A stretch of DNA of 64,000 bases from Sphingorhabdus profundilacus (GTDB taxonomy: Bacteria > Pseudomonadota > Alphaproteobacteria > Sphingomonadales > Sphingomonadaceae). Both the position numbers and the translations under genes were made by a program. Shown here one piece after another: positions 43,085 to 52,348 of the stretch. Location: NCBI RefSeq assembly GCF_009769755.1, contig NZ_SDWJ01000001.1:1-64000 (forward strand). The letters are read 5' to 3'. Position 1 is the first letter of the stretch. Every line of letters begins with the position of its first letter. The notes beneath the pieces were generated by a model. The model was not told the DNA's origin. It worked only from the letters and a program-made list of their open reading frames with translations, and made no database searches.

Positions 43085-43457
43085 AAGCACTTTGTCCCGC
43101 AATGGCTTTACCTTGCTCGAAATCATGGTCGCACTGGCCATTTTTAGCCTGGCGGCGCTGGCGATGGTGCGGTTGCAGGGATATTCCGTCCGCTCCACCG
43201 CCAATCTGGGCGACAGCAGCATGGCGTGGCAAGTCGCGCGGAATGTTGCTGTGGAAATATTGTCCAATCCGGTATCCCCGACCTTGGGCGAAACAGGCGG
43301 GGAGGAATTGAACGGCGGTCAAAATTGGCGCTGGACCGCAACCGCAAGCAAAACCGACGATGCCCGCCTTGTACGTATAGAAATCAACGTCGTTGGCACC
43401 GGACTTGCCGCGTCGCGCAAGGCGCGACTGTCCATTGCCCGGCCCGTAGCGCAATGA
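43065..43457 (+). CDS. gspI: Type II secretion minor pseudopilin I
   Basis: 130 residues. Prepilin motif RNG/FTLLEIMVALAIFSLAALAMV with Glu at +5, then a small GspI domain (SMAWQVARNVAVEILSNP). Together with GspH, J and K it caps the pseudopilus. Overlaps gspH by 20 bases and gspJ by four. Confidence 0.92.
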   Translation: MYVSPVKSTLSRNGFTLLEIMVALAIFSLAALAMVRLQGYSVRSTANLGDSSMAWQVARNVAVEILSNPVSPTLGETGGEELNGGQNWRWTATASKTDDARLVRIEINVVGTGLAASRKARLSIARPVAQ

Positions 43458-44098
43458 ATTCGGCGCGCCATCCGGAGGCGGGCTTTACCCTTGTCGAGCT
43501 CCTTGTAGCGCTGGCCATTTTTGCGTTAATCTCGGTCGCCGGGGTCATATTACTCCGTTCGGGCAGTGATACGCAAATTGCGGTCAAGGGTAGACTGGAA
43601 GAATTGTCGCGTAGCAACAGACTGTACAACAGCATCGAAGCCGACCTAGCCCAAGCCATTGCGCGGCCGGTGCGCGACACGTCCGGTTTGCCCGTCCCTG
43701 CTTTCACGCAAACAGCGGCGTCAACGCCCGAAGCCTTGTTCGGATTTGTCCGCGCAGGCTGGTCCAATTTCGATGAATCGCCGCGCGCCGGATTGCAGCG
43801 CGTTACCTATGTCTTGCAAAATGGCATGTTGAAACGGGTAAGCTGGCCGATGCTCGATGGGGCAGCACCGATGGACGCGGCGACGTTGGTTGAGAATGTC
43901 AAATCGGCTGAAATCCGTTTCCGCGACGATCGGGGCGAATGGCGCAGTGACTGGTCAGCAAATGACCCGGACGCACTGCCCCGCGCCGTCGAATTACGGC
44001 TGACTCTGGTGGCAAAACCGGAACAGCGGATGCTATTCCTGGTTGGATCGCAGACGCGGCCCATACCGAAATCTGTGGATGAAGAGGCTGCCGGTTGA
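43454..44098 (+). CDS. gspJ: Type II secretion minor pseudopilin J
   Basis: 214 residues. Prepilin motif EAG/FTLVELLVALAIFALISVAGV with Glu at +5, followed by a GspJ domain (RLEELSRSNRLYNSIEADLAQAIARPVRD). Start is the ATG at 43454 overlapping the gspI stop (ATGA), preferred over upstream starts that lie inside gspI. End overlaps gspK by one base. Confidence 0.92.
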   Translation: MNSARHPEAGFTLVELLVALAIFALISVAGVILLRSGSDTQIAVKGRLEELSRSNRLYNSIEADLAQAIARPVRDTSGLPVPAFTQTAASTPEALFGFVRAGWSNFDESPRAGLQRVTYVLQNGMLKRVSWPMLDGAAPMDAATLVENVKSAEIRFRDDRGEWRSDWSANDPDALPRAVELRLTLVAKPEQRMLFLVGSQTRPIPKSVDEEAAG

Positions 44099-45081
44099 TG
44101 TGTCACCGATCATCTGAACGCGGGGCGGCGCTGTTGTCGGTTTTGCTGATGGTGGCGGTGCTTGCGGTGATCGCGGCAACGACACTTGACCGGTTGGCGC
44201 TTTCGACCAAATTGTCGGGCAATGGCAATGCGCTCTCTCAGGCTCGGATGTTCAGTTACGCCGCCGAAAGCATAGCCAGTGCGCGCATTGAGGATCTGAT
44301 TGCACGTGACGCGGCGCAAACGACATTGGCGGGTAACTGGATGGGTCGGCAACAGGCCTTGCCCATACCCGTCGGCACCGCCATGGCGCGGGTGAAAGAT
44401 GGTGGTAATTGTTTCAATCTGAACAGCCTGGTGACCGACAGCCAAGGCAGATATCTCGCGAGTGCAACGGGTCAGGAGCAATTTGTTTCGTTGATGGTCG
44501 TATTGGGCATCAACGAAAATGTAGCGCGCCCCATTGCCGCAGCGTCCGCAGACTGGGCCGACAGTGACACGACAATTTTGGCAAATGGGGCGGAAGATGA
44601 TTCCTATCAGACAACCGCTACGCCCTATCTGGCCGCCAATCGGCTTTTCGCCCATCCCAGCGAATTGCGCGCGGTCAAGGGTGTTACTCCGGCCATTTAT
44701 GCAAAGCTGCGCGGATGGATTTGCGCGCTGCCAGAAGCGACGCTATCGCCCTTGAATGTCAATACGTTGCTTCCCGAACAGGCACCATTGCTGGTCATGC
44801 TATTCCCCGTGGGCAGGCTCAGTCCCGTGACCGCGCGGAGCTATCTCGCCAAGCGGCCATCGAATGGCTATGGCAGCCTCATTCGATTCTGGGAGGCACC
44901 CGAATTGGCGGCGTTGGAGCCGACACTTCCGGTGCGGGGGCAGGTAAAACTGACGAGCAAATATTTCCTTTTGGACACTCAAGTGTCGTTGGACGAACTG
45001 GTACTCGAAGGCGAATCAATGATCGTTGGCAGCCCGGCGCCAGCGCATGTCATCTGGCGCAGTTGGGGGGAACAGGAATGA
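44098..45081 (+). CDS. gspK: Type II secretion minor pseudopilin K
   Basis: 327 residues. Short basic leader (MCHRSSERG), then ALLSVLLMVAVLAVIAATTLDRL. As usual for GspK, the canonical Glu at +5 is absent. The large alpha domain (about 100-215) and the helix-hairpin-helix-like YLAKRPSNGYGSLIRFWEAP segment are present. It forms the tip of the pseudopilus. Start ATG 44098 overlaps the gspJ stop. Confidence 0.92.
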   Translation: MCHRSSERGAALLSVLLMVAVLAVIAATTLDRLALSTKLSGNGNALSQARMFSYAAESIASARIEDLIARDAAQTTLAGNWMGRQQALPIPVGTAMARVKDGGNCFNLNSLVTDSQGRYLASATGQEQFVSLMVVLGINENVARPIAAASADWADSDTTILANGAEDDSYQTTATPYLAANRLFAHPSELRAVKGVTPAIYAKLRGWICALPEATLSPLNVNTLLPEQAPLLVMLFPVGRLSPVTARSYLAKRPSNGYGSLIRFWEAPELAALEPTLPVRGQVKLTSKYFLLDTQVSLDELVLEGESMIVGSPAPAHVIWRSWGEQE

Positions 45082-46160
45082 ACCTCCTCATCACTCGCTT
45101 CCCCATGTCCGAATCGGATTTCCCGAAAATCTGGCGTGTTGCGGATGGCAAATGGATTGATTGCGGACCGCTCGACCAATTTCGACCGGAAGTTGAAGAC
45201 GATAGGGTGATGGCAATTGTCGCACCCGCTCCGGCTTTTTGTTCATGGCTTTCCCTGCCCGACCTCGAACCGCGTCAAGCGGAAGGGGTGGCAAAATTGC
45301 GGGTTACCAATCAGGCCCTTGGGCCAGTGCATGTGGTAGCCAAACATTATGAAACCGACATATTGTGCGCCGCAATCTCGCCAGATGCGATGAATTGCGG
45401 GATCGATCATCTCACAAAATACGGACTTGATCCTGATATCATCATCCCTTTTGGATTAGCGATTGAAGATACTGCCAAACATGTGGTGCGGGCCGAATTT
45501 GATGGCATGACGGTGTTGCGCGGAACAGGCTTTGCGACCCCTGACGAGCCGATATTTCGCGCCTTGATTGCTGGTGATAATCCGGTTGTTGATATCGATG
45601 CGGATCTGCTGCGCGGGATGCTGCTGGACATGGGCCAAGCGCCACTGCTCAATCTGCGGGCAGGAACCTTCGCCAAAAAGGCGCGGACGATATGGGTAAC
45701 AGACCGGCAACGCGCATGGATTGCCCGCCTGACAGGTGCATTGCTGGCGGCCACGATCCTGCTGTCGCTTGTGACTTTGGCCAAATATTGGACAGCAACC
45801 TCGGCGGAAAATGACCGGGCATTAGCTGCGGCGCGTAAAATTGATCCGTCGATCCAGGATATCGCGCAGGCCGAAATGCAATTGGATCGTAAATTGCAGC
45901 AAAAGGGGTATTCCAAGGGCCGGTTTGGCGCATTGTCTGCAGGGTTGTGGCGTGCTGTGCAGTCAACGCCCAATGTAACGGCTCGGGAAATGCGTTATGG
46001 CAATGACGGTATTTTGATAGCCGTACTCGCAGCGCCCGATGCAAACAGCCTGAACAAGGCGTTGGTTGCAATTCAACAGGACGGATTTCGTGTCACTGCA
46101 ACACCGCGACAGGATAACAGCGGTGCAACGCTTGTCGATCTGACCGTGAGGATGCCATGA
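45078..46160 (+). CDS. gspL: Type II secretion protein L
   Basis: 360 residues. Actin-like cytoplasmic domain (about 1-215), one transmembrane segment (about 222-243, LTGALLAATILLSLVTL), and a periplasmic ferredoxin-like domain. It couples GspE to the inner-membrane platform through GspM. The start ATG at 45078 lies behind ACAGGA and overlaps gspK by four bases. Sequence conservation is low, as expected for GspL; the call depends on position and architecture. Confidence 0.9.
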   Translation: MNLLITRFPMSESDFPKIWRVADGKWIDCGPLDQFRPEVEDDRVMAIVAPAPAFCSWLSLPDLEPRQAEGVAKLRVTNQALGPVHVVAKHYETDILCAAISPDAMNCGIDHLTKYGLDPDIIIPFGLAIEDTAKHVVRAEFDGMTVLRGTGFATPDEPIFRALIAGDNPVVDIDADLLRGMLLDMGQAPLLNLRAGTFAKKARTIWVTDRQRAWIARLTGALLAATILLSLVTLAKYWTATSAENDRALAAARKIDPSIQDIAQAEMQLDRKLQQKGYSKGRFGALSAGLWRAVQSTPNVTAREMRYGNDGILIAVLAAPDANSLNKALVAIQQDGFRVTATPRQDNSGATLVDLTVRMP

Positions 46161-46636
46161 TGTCCGCCTTGCAAAACTGGTTCGAAGAATTGAGCGTTCG
46201 TGAACGGTGGATGGTGGGTGTCGCGGCCCTATTAGCCATATTGGCGGTGCTGATATTTGCAATCATCCTGCCAGGCATGGCGGCGATTGATCGCGCGCAA
46301 TCGGCACTTGACGAGGCAGTTCAGCGTCGTGGCCGGATTGAAGCCACAGTTGCATCCGCGCTAGCGCAACGGCCGTCCGGTGCACCGTCCAATGCTGCCA
46401 ATATTGATATGATTGTCACCCAGGGCGCGGCCGAAAAAGGGTTTGATCTGATCCAGTCAACCAATGCTGCGCCGGGCCAAATGGCGTTTCGAATGGATCA
46501 AGCGCGTGCTCCGGCGTTGTTGGCATGGTTTAACGATTTGGAAATGCAGGGTATCCTTGTCAACAAGCTGACATTACGCGGTAACGCCAACGGCGGGGTC
46601 ACTGTCGAGGCGGAATTGCAACAGGTGGCGCGGTGA
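46157..46636 (+). CDS. gspM: Type II secretion protein M
   Basis: 159-residue bitopic protein. Short cytosolic N-terminus, a transmembrane segment (about 15-38, WMVGVAALLAILAVLIFAII) and a periplasmic ferredoxin-like domain ending KLTLRGNANGGVTVEAELQQ, the GspM pattern. Partners GspL. ATGA overlaps at both ends. Confidence 0.9.
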   Translation: MMSALQNWFEELSVRERWMVGVAALLAILAVLIFAIILPGMAAIDRAQSALDEAVQRRGRIEATVASALAQRPSGAPSNAANIDMIVTQGAAEKGFDLIQSTNAAPGQMAFRMDQARAPALLAWFNDLEMQGILVNKLTLRGNANGGVTVEAELQQVAR

Positions 46637-47331
46637 CCCGCCGCCGGATCATAATCGTCTGGGTCATGCTGTTCCTTGTAGCGGCGCTGATTTTCATGCC
46701 CTTGCGTCTGATTATCGGTGGCCAAGGCGTCTCTGCCCGAAAAGTAGAGGGCATTATATGGGACGGATCAATTCGCGATTTACGTGTCGGGCAATTGCGC
46801 GTCGGTGACGTGAATGCGCGTTTGCACGCCCTGCCGCTTTTGCTCGGTCGCGCCAAAGTGTCGCTGTCGCGCGGCGATGCCCCTTTCGCACCCGGCATAT
46901 ATGGTTCATTTACCCGGGGCTTTGGCGGATTATCGGTCGATGTCCTTAAAGCGAGCCTGCCGGTCAACGCGATTTTTGCACCTTTGCCTGCCGAGACTTT
47001 GGAGGTGCAGGATTTTTCAGTTCGCTTTGCAGGGGATCGCTGTGTCGAGGCGAGTGGAACGGTAAGGCTTTCATTGGGCAATATGATTCCCGGTCTGGAC
47101 CTGTCAAATGGGTTGCTGGGCAAGCCGCGCTGTGACCGGGGGCAGTTGCTGCTTGTGTTGACCAGCCAGTCTGCGATGGAACATTTTAACATCAGACTGT
47201 CCGCAGATGGCGACTATACAGCCACAGTCTTTCTTGAAGGAGAGCGGGAAGATCAAAAGGCTGTGCTGTATATGGCTGGATTTCGCACCGTTGCGAATGG
47301 GTATCAGATGGTCAGGAAAGGCCGGTTCTGA
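46633..47331 (+). CDS. gspN: Type II secretion protein N
   Basis: 232 residues with an N-terminal membrane anchor (about 8-25), the family hallmark GIIWDGSIRDLRVGQLRVG (about 40-58), then alternating beta strands. GspN is an accessory subunit present in many but not all type II systems; its precise role is unsettled. Starts with GTG overlapping gspM. Confidence 0.88.
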   Translation: MTRRRIIIVWVMLFLVAALIFMPLRLIIGGQGVSARKVEGIIWDGSIRDLRVGQLRVGDVNARLHALPLLLGRAKVSLSRGDAPFAPGIYGSFTRGFGGLSVDVLKASLPVNAIFAPLPAETLEVQDFSVRFAGDRCVEASGTVRLSLGNMIPGLDLSNGLLGKPRCDRGQLLLVLTSQSAMEHFNIRLSADGDYTATVFLEGEREDQKAVLYMAGFRTVANGYQMVRKGRF

Positions 47332-47363
47332 GCGTCTTTTTTGAAAGCATAAGCGGTGCGTTA

Positions 47364-48113
47364 ATGGCGTTGCCGCTCTGGATGCTCACCATTTGGCTTG
47401 CGCTACTGGGGGCGGTTTGGGGCAGTTTTACATCTGCACTGTGCAGTCGATGGCCAAGGGGCGAAAGCATCATAACCGGCCGTTCGCATTGTGACCGCTG
47501 CGGAACGCAAATCGCGGCTTATGATCTGATTCCGGTTATTTCTTTTCTTGTGCTGAGAGGTAAGTGCCGGACATGTCGTCAAAAAATCGGACTTTCGCCA
47601 ATTGCGACCGAATTGCTTGCGATTGTAATCGCAATTCTGCCTTTGGCGATGTTGCCGCAGGACGAAGCGGTCGGGTTGGCAATTTTTGCCTGGATTTTGT
47701 TGCCGCTGATTTTGCTGGATCACCGCCATTTGTGGTTGCCGGACCGGCTGATAATGGTGCTCGCTGTGGTAGGCTTTCTGCTGGGTCCGTTGCTCAATCC
47801 CGACGTGACTCTGATAGATCGCGCTATCGGTCTATTAGCTGGCTTTTTAAGCCTTGAGGCGATCCGCCATTTTTACAAAAGATTTCGAAACATAGATGGA
47901 ATGGGGGCAGGCGATCCCAAATTATTCGGTGCATTGGGAATGTGGCTCGGCTGGCAAGCGCTGCCGATTACCCTTTTCACCGCGAGCGCCGTGGGCCTGT
48001 TGCTTATCTTGTTCAGCCATAGATCAAAAAATCTGGAGCAGGCCGCTTTCCCATTGGGCAGCTATCTGGGCATTGGCGCCTATATCACCGCACTCGCCCC
48101 CTACCAATTTTGA
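47364..48113 (+). CDS. gspO: Prepilin peptidase
   Basis: 249-residue polytopic aspartyl protease that cleaves and N-methylates GspG-K. A cytosolic tetracysteine loop (CDRCGTQ...CRTCRQK) and the two catalytic aspartates in LLDHRHLWLPDRL and GMGAGDPKLFGALG are visible. Eight predicted membrane segments. It ends the secretion operon and is the only prepilin peptidase in the window. The ATG at 47364 is preceded by GCGGTGCGTTA without a strong ribosome site, so an upstream start near 47340 cannot be excluded. Confidence 0.94.
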   Translation: MALPLWMLTIWLALLGAVWGSFTSALCSRWPRGESIITGRSHCDRCGTQIAAYDLIPVISFLVLRGKCRTCRQKIGLSPIATELLAIVIAILPLAMLPQDEAVGLAIFAWILLPLILLDHRHLWLPDRLIMVLAVVGFLLGPLLNPDVTLIDRAIGLLAGFLSLEAIRHFYKRFRNIDGMGAGDPKLFGALGMWLGWQALPITLFTASAVGLLLILFSHRSKNLEQAAFPLGSYLGIGAYITALAPYQF

Positions 48114-48350
48114 TCGATTCAAATCCGCGCCCTTTTGTCCTTCATGTGCGGGTTAGGGTCACTTAGCGCCGAAAAAATTTTGGCCCGTCCGTCAAAAAAC
48201 AACTGGGGAGCTGCGACGAACGGGCCTTGGGACCGTCTTGGGCAGAAACCAAATGGGAAGTTTCGCTTCGACGGTACCAATTCGGAAATATGATGTTCAA
48301 TAGCGGCGCTGAAACATTTGTTTTTGCACGCAGCGTTCAATTGATGATTC

Positions 48351-49901
48351 TTACGCTCCTTTTGCGATGAATTCGGCGGCCCGTGAGGCGATCATAGCGA
48401 CCGCGGCATTGGGGTGTCCGCGAACAAGCTGCGGCATCACAGACGCATCGGCAATCCAGAGCCGATCCAGTCCGTGCACTTTCAGCCTGGGTGAAACAAC
48501 CCCGTCCCCTGAGCTGCCGATCCGACATGTTCCCGCAGGGTGATAGACTGTCTGCAAATTTCGGCAGATTTCAGTAAACAGAGCATCATAGTCTTTGACG
48601 TCGGTGCCCGGCAGATGTTCCCGCGAAATATGCGGACTTAGAGAAGGTTGTTGAGCAATCTTCCGGGCGAGAAGGACCGCAGCCAGCATCGCTTTGCGAT
48701 CCTGGCCATCTTTATCGGTAAAGAATCCGAAATCGATCTTCGGAGGAACCTGACCGTGACGTGTCGTCAGTGAAACCGAACCGCGCGAATGTGGTGCGAC
48801 GATTGCGGCGCCAATGGAAAAGCCGTGAATTGCGGGTGGCTGCAATGCCTGTTCGCGCCATTCAAAGGGTGCAAATATCAATTCGATGTCTGGTGCTGTC
48901 AATTTGGGAGATGACCGCGCAAAGGCAATCGCCTCTGCCGCATTAGACGCAAGCGGCCCAGATTTTTTTAAAATATAGCGTAACAGATTGGTCAGCGACT
49001 CGGCCGATTTATAGGTATCGGAATGCGTGGTCTGGAAAACCATGGGCATCATTGGATGGTCTTGCAAATGCTGCCCTACATGCGGCGAGTCGCGATAGGT
49101 TTCGATACCCAGCGCCTGGAGACTTGCCCCGCTGCCAATACCTGACCGCATCAGCAAAGTCGGCGTTTCAATAGCCCCCGCTGTCAGAACAACGCCCGCC
49201 TTGGCCCGCGCAGCGGTTCTTCCCTGTGGGCCATCCATCATCACGCCGACGGCGGACCCGTTTTCGGTGATCAGGTTGCTGACGGTCATGCCGGTCAAGG
49301 TCACCAGATTGCGCCGTTTCATGGCCGGCTTCAAATGGCTGTCATAAACGCTGTATCGTTTGCCATTTCGTATGTTGGTATGCGCGATCCACGCACCTTC
49401 ATAAGCGCCGCCATTATAGGAATCGCCGGAATGGCCGATCACCGACCGTGCGGCATCGACAAAGTCCGATGATGCGGGATGGGCATGGCTATTCGGCGCG
49501 CATTCCAGCTTTTCTTCCATCTTTGCAAAAATGGAGGATACACTGTCCCATCCCCATCCAGTTGCGCCGGATTCAGTCCACGCTGCAAAATCATCGGGAT
49601 GACCCCATTGATGGATCATCGCATTGATATTTGCACTTCCGCCCAGCATTTTTCCGCGCGGCACGTAAATTTGCCGCTTCAGAGCGCCACATTGAGGCGC
49701 GCTTTCATAATTCCAAGCGTTACCGCCCTTGAACAGTTTCGCAAAGCCTGCGGGTATCTTTATGAATGGATTTCGCGGTTTTCTACCGGCCTCAACCAAC
49801 AGAACCTGATTCCTGCCATTGGCAGACAGCCGGTCCGCCAGCACGCAGCCAGCCGTTCCCGCCCCGACAATGATGTAATCAACAACCACAAAATGCTCCA
49901 T
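48351..49901 (-). CDS. GMC-family FAD oxidoreductase (choline/alcohol dehydrogenase-like)
   Basis: 516 residues. FAD fold YIIVGAGTAGCVLADRLS near the N-terminus, GMC signature PRGKMLGGSANINAMIH, second signature GAIETPTLLMRSGIG, and the C-terminal catalytic region TVYHPAGTCRIG...NAAVAMIASRAAE with the active-site His and Asn. Oxidises an alcohol to an aldehyde; substrate not deducible (choline, long-chain or polyethylene-glycol alcohols are typical). Start at ATG 49901 (GTG at 49919 is an alternative). It lies 110 bases downstream of a TetR gene on the same strand, which probably controls it. Confidence 0.9.
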   Translation of the reverse strand: MEHFVVVDYIIVGAGTAGCVLADRLSANGRNQVLLVEAGRKPRNPFIKIPAGFAKLFKGGNAWNYESAPQCGALKRQIYVPRGKMLGGSANINAMIHQWGHPDDFAAWTESGATGWGWDSVSSIFAKMEEKLECAPNSHAHPASSDFVDAARSVIGHSGDSYNGGAYEGAWIAHTNIRNGKRYSVYDSHLKPAMKRRNLVTLTGMTVSNLITENGSAVGVMMDGPQGRTAARAKAGVVLTAGAIETPTLLMRSGIGSGASLQALGIETYRDSPHVGQHLQDHPMMPMVFQTTHSDTYKSAESLTNLLRYILKKSGPLASNAAEAIAFARSSPKLTAPDIELIFAPFEWREQALQPPAIHGFSIGAAIVAPHSRGSVSLTTRHGQVPPKIDFGFFTDKDGQDRKAMLAAVLLARKIAQQPSLSPHISREHLPGTDVKDYDALFTEICRNLQTVYHPAGTCRIGSSGDGVVSPRLKVHGLDRLWIADASVMPQLVRGHPNAAVAMIASRAAEFIAKGA

Positions 49902-49968
49902 CAAACCGATGGTCAGCACATCACGATCTGCAAATTACCAAAAGCCGATTCGGTGCTCACCCAGATTG

Positions 49969-49987
49969 GTATTATACATAGTGATAC
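49969..49987. promoter_or_regulatory. Possible TetR operator before the GMC oxidoreductase
   Basis: GTAT...ATAC inverted ends around ATACATAGTGAT. It shares the core CATAGTRAT with the palindrome at 50635-50649 before the adjacent TetR gene. The match is short, so this is tentative. Confidence 0.3.
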
Positions 49988-50011
49988 TTTTTTTGTAAAT
50001 ATCCTTTCACC

Positions 50012-50599
50012 CTAATGCGACGCGATCCATTGATCCAATATGGATCTGATTGCGTCGATAATGTCGTCTTCTGCGACAAAGGGGTCCTTTCGCGCCAGGG
50101 CAAAGCAGGCTTCATTCAACAAACCCAGCAAGGTGAGCGCCGTTGCCCGCAATCGGGATTGCGAAACCGGTAAATTGCCCAGCAGGAGTTGTAGTGCAGG
50201 TTCAATAGATTGCAGCGCGATCCCGGTATCGATTTCCTTCCACTGTAAATGCCCCAAAATACCGGGTGCATCGATGAGAACGATCCGTAGATATTCCGGT
50301 TCCTGCGACAGACGCAAGGACGCCCTTGCACCGGCCAGAACGCGCAACATACCGTCGGTTTCGACGATCGCTGTTTTAAAAACCGCATTGTCGAACTCGA
50401 TCTGAATTTGCTGCACTACTTCGGCAAACAGTTCCTGTTTGCCTTTGAAATGATGAAAAAATGCCCCCTCGGTAACACCCGCACAGCGCGCTATTTCCTG
50501 CGTTGGAGAATGCGTATAGCCCTTCTCCGAAAAAAGCATCCGTGCCGCCCTGACAATGTTTCCCCGAGTAATGGCTGCATCAGCGGCACTCCGCTTCAT
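50012..50599 (-). CDS. TetR-family regulator (copy 1 of a divergent pair)
   Basis: 195 residues. N-terminal TetR helix-turn-helix (ITRGNIVRAARMLFSEKGYTHSPTQEIARCAGVTEGAFFHHFKGKQELF) and an all-helical ligand domain with GARASLRLSQEPEYLRIVLIDAP. It is clearly homologous to the TetR at 50856 (shared GVTEGAFFHHFK, R(I/L)VLI(D/E)AP, LTLGLLNE-type block). ATG at 50599, six bases after AAGGAGG. Upstream of the GMC oxidoreductase on the same strand and probably its regulator. Ligand unknown. Confidence 0.9.
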   Translation of the reverse strand: MKRSAADAAITRGNIVRAARMLFSEKGYTHSPTQEIARCAGVTEGAFFHHFKGKQELFAEVVQQIQIEFDNAVFKTAIVETDGMLRVLAGARASLRLSQEPEYLRIVLIDAPGILGHLQWKEIDTGIALQSIEPALQLLLGNLPVSQSRLRATALTLLGLLNEACFALARKDPFVAEDDIIDAIRSILDQWIASH

Positions 50600-50634
50600 A
50601 GCCAACCTCCTTCTCTCTCCAAAGAGAGCATATT

Positions 50635-50649
50635 CATAGTAATGCTATG
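50635..50649. promoter_or_regulatory. Palindrome upstream of TetR copy 1
   Basis: CATAG-TAATG-CTATG, a perfect 5-bp inverted repeat with a five-base centre, 36 bases before the TetR ATG. A plausible autoregulatory operator. Confidence 0.4.
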
Positions 50650-50855
50650 TAGTCAATCGAAGTTTTTCCCAAAATGGAGTGATCTCTTAAAGTATAAGAA
50701 TAATGAATTTTACCATACGCCACGAGCTGCCATCGCAAAAAACCCTGCATTTGCTTCTTTTTTGGCAGTTTTCCGCGGATCAATGCCGTTTCCTATAGAT
50801 TGAAGTGGTTCAAGTTGAGCTTGACCGCAATGCAACACTATTATTAAGAGCAGCT

Positions 50856-51458
50856 ATGGGGAAAAAAAGTGCTGCGGAGGCAGAAAAAACTCGAAAACTT
50901 ATAGTGTCGACTGCCAGGTCCTTGTTCGCTGAACATGGGTTTGCAGGCGCTACGACCAGTCGTATTGCGAAAACGGCCGGATTGACCGAGGGAGCTTTTT
51001 TCCATCACTTCAAAGATAAAAAGGCATTATTTGCCGAAGTGGTGAAAATCTTGCAGCGCGAATTCGCCTATGAAGTTGTGATTCGGGGCAGCGCCGGTAA
51101 AAATGCCCTGGAACGCTTTATCCTGGGGGCCCGCGCCTCCATTGAACTTTCCCAAAAGCATGAATATCTGCGGCTGGTTCTGATCGAAGCGCCAACGATT
51201 TTAGGCGGCAGCAACTGGCGCGAAATCGATGCGATTACGTCGCTATCCGTGATCGAGCCTGCTCTTGCAGCAATTGCAAAGCGCGAAGACATTGAAATCC
51301 GCCAAATTAGGCCGATGGCGCTGTTGACATTGGGGTTACTCAACGAAACGGCATTCGCACTTGTTCGCAGTGACGGCACCATCACTGTTGATGATGTGAT
51401 CGACGTCCTTGAAATGTCCATTAACGACTGGCTGAAACGAATACAGAAGTCAAAATAG
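50856..51458 (+). CDS. TetR-family regulator (copy 2 of a divergent pair)
   Basis: 200 residues. TetR DNA-binding domain (RKLIVSTARSLFAEHGFAGATTSRIAKTAGLTEGAFFHHFKDKKALF) followed by a ligand domain (LERFILGARASIELSQKHEYLRLVLIEAPTILGG). Paralogous to the regulator 250 bases away on the opposite strand. Start at the ATG at 50856; TTG codons upstream add 17 residues without a ribosome site. No obvious target gene besides its neighbours. Confidence 0.88.
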   Translation: MGKKSAAEAEKTRKLIVSTARSLFAEHGFAGATTSRIAKTAGLTEGAFFHHFKDKKALFAEVVKILQREFAYEVVIRGSAGKNALERFILGARASIELSQKHEYLRLVLIEAPTILGGSNWREIDAITSLSVIEPALAAIAKREDIEIRQIRPMALLTLGLLNETAFALVRSDGTITVDDVIDVLEMSINDWLKRIQKSK

Positions 51459-51669
51459 CTTCTGGTTTTTTCGCTGCCGGCCAGTTTCATTCTATCGCAC
51501 ATAGTCCTGCGCGATCACCTTTTCTGCAAGACCATCTGACCGCCGCAACATCGAAAGCTGTTATATGTTCATCGGCGCTCTTGATTTTCATCGCGTCTTT
51601 GCATTCCATCTCCCAGATCCCAGATTGCAGACTGAATTTTCGGCCCCATAAAAGGCGCCAGACCAATCC

Positions 51670-51683
51670 ATACACATGTGTAT
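51670..51683. promoter_or_regulatory. TetR operator 1A (ATACACATGTGTAT)
   Basis: Perfect 14-bp palindrome ATACACATGTGTAT, directly followed by TTGACA (possible -35 box), 60 bases before the ATG of the 116-residue membrane protein. Same half-sites ATACA/TGTAT as at 51718, 54168 and 54217. Confidence 0.75.
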
Positions 51684-51717
51684 TGACAAGTCTCCCGCAT
51701 TTCTACATCACATGACA

Positions 51718-51731
51718 ATACACATGTGTAT
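51718..51731. promoter_or_regulatory. TetR operator 1B (ATACACATGTGTAT)
   Basis: Identical to operator 1A, 48 bases downstream of it and 11 bases before the ATG at 51743, where binding would block initiation. Confidence 0.75.
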
Positions 51732-51742
51732 GGAGTGCTGAT

Positions 51743-52093
51743 ATGGATCATTTTCTAATGCAAGCGGGCGGCGCGGTCGGCGCGGCTACTGGTGTTATTC
51801 ACGGCTATCTGGGTGAAAAAAAGCTCTTCGCTCTTGCGAAAATTGAGCCACCTTATGCCAGACAGATGGCCAGACTAGGCTGGCAGTGCGGTGCCGTCGC
51901 TTGGGTCGCAATGGGTGTTTTGCTTGTTTTTGCCGCTGGTTTTCAATCCCCTGACGCCCGACGGGCCGTCATTGCGGCGTCTGTTATTGTGTATCTGACC
52001 GGGGCTGTCGGCAACGCGATGGCAACGAAAGGCAGGCATTTCGGTTGGGCCATTCTGGCGCTCACAATTGGGTTGGTACAGACAGGCTGGTGA
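51743..52093 (+). CDS. Small membrane protein with H-x3-GE motif (paralogue A)
   Basis: 116 residues, four hydrophobic segments (about 8-24, 46-66, 72-92, 98-115). Conserved-looking motifs: VIHGYLGEKKLF near the N-terminus and TKGRHFGWAILA near the C-terminus. Both recur in the protein at 52349 (LAHSIIGELLIF, TRGRHPAWIVLS), so the two are distant paralogues. No named family recognised. It is preceded by two identical TetR-type palindromes. The frame stays open past its TGA into the next small gene. Confidence 0.75.
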   Translation: MDHFLMQAGGAVGAATGVIHGYLGEKKLFALAKIEPPYARQMARLGWQCGAVAWVAMGVLLVFAAGFQSPDARRAVIAASVIVYLTGAVGNAMATKGRHFGWAILALTIGLVQTGW

Positions 52094-52132
52094 CACAAAT
52101 GCGGGAACAGCGCAGTTCCGGCACCCGGTTGT

Positions 52133-52345
52133 ATGACGTTCCCCGGGCGGTCGACCAGACAGATTCTGGCTCCATTTTCGAAAAGCGATTGGATCGAAAT
52201 TGGTCATTCCCGCTATTCCAAATTGGATTTTCAGCCGGAGTTTGTTCAGATCAACCGTGGTGTTGGTTTCGTCTATCTAAGACCCGAGCCGCTCGATTCC
52301 CGTGAAGTGATCGGGAAAGCCGATGAAAATTTTATAAGGGTATAG
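52133..52345 (+). CDS. Small soluble protein of unknown function between two membrane paralogues
   Basis: 70 residues from the ATG at 52133 (WIEIGHSRYSKLDFQPEFVQ...GFVYLRPEPLDSREVIGKAD). The composition looks protein-like rather than random, and the stop is three bases before the ATG of the next gene. It has no good ribosome site. It is in the same frame as the upstream membrane protein, separated only by that gene's TGA and 13 sense codons, so it could also be the soluble tail of a broken or readthrough fusion. No family recognised. Confidence 0.45.
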   Translation: MTFPGRSTRQILAPFSKSDWIEIGHSRYSKLDFQPEFVQINRGVGFVYLRPEPLDSREVIGKADENFIRV

Positions 52346-52348
52346 TCC

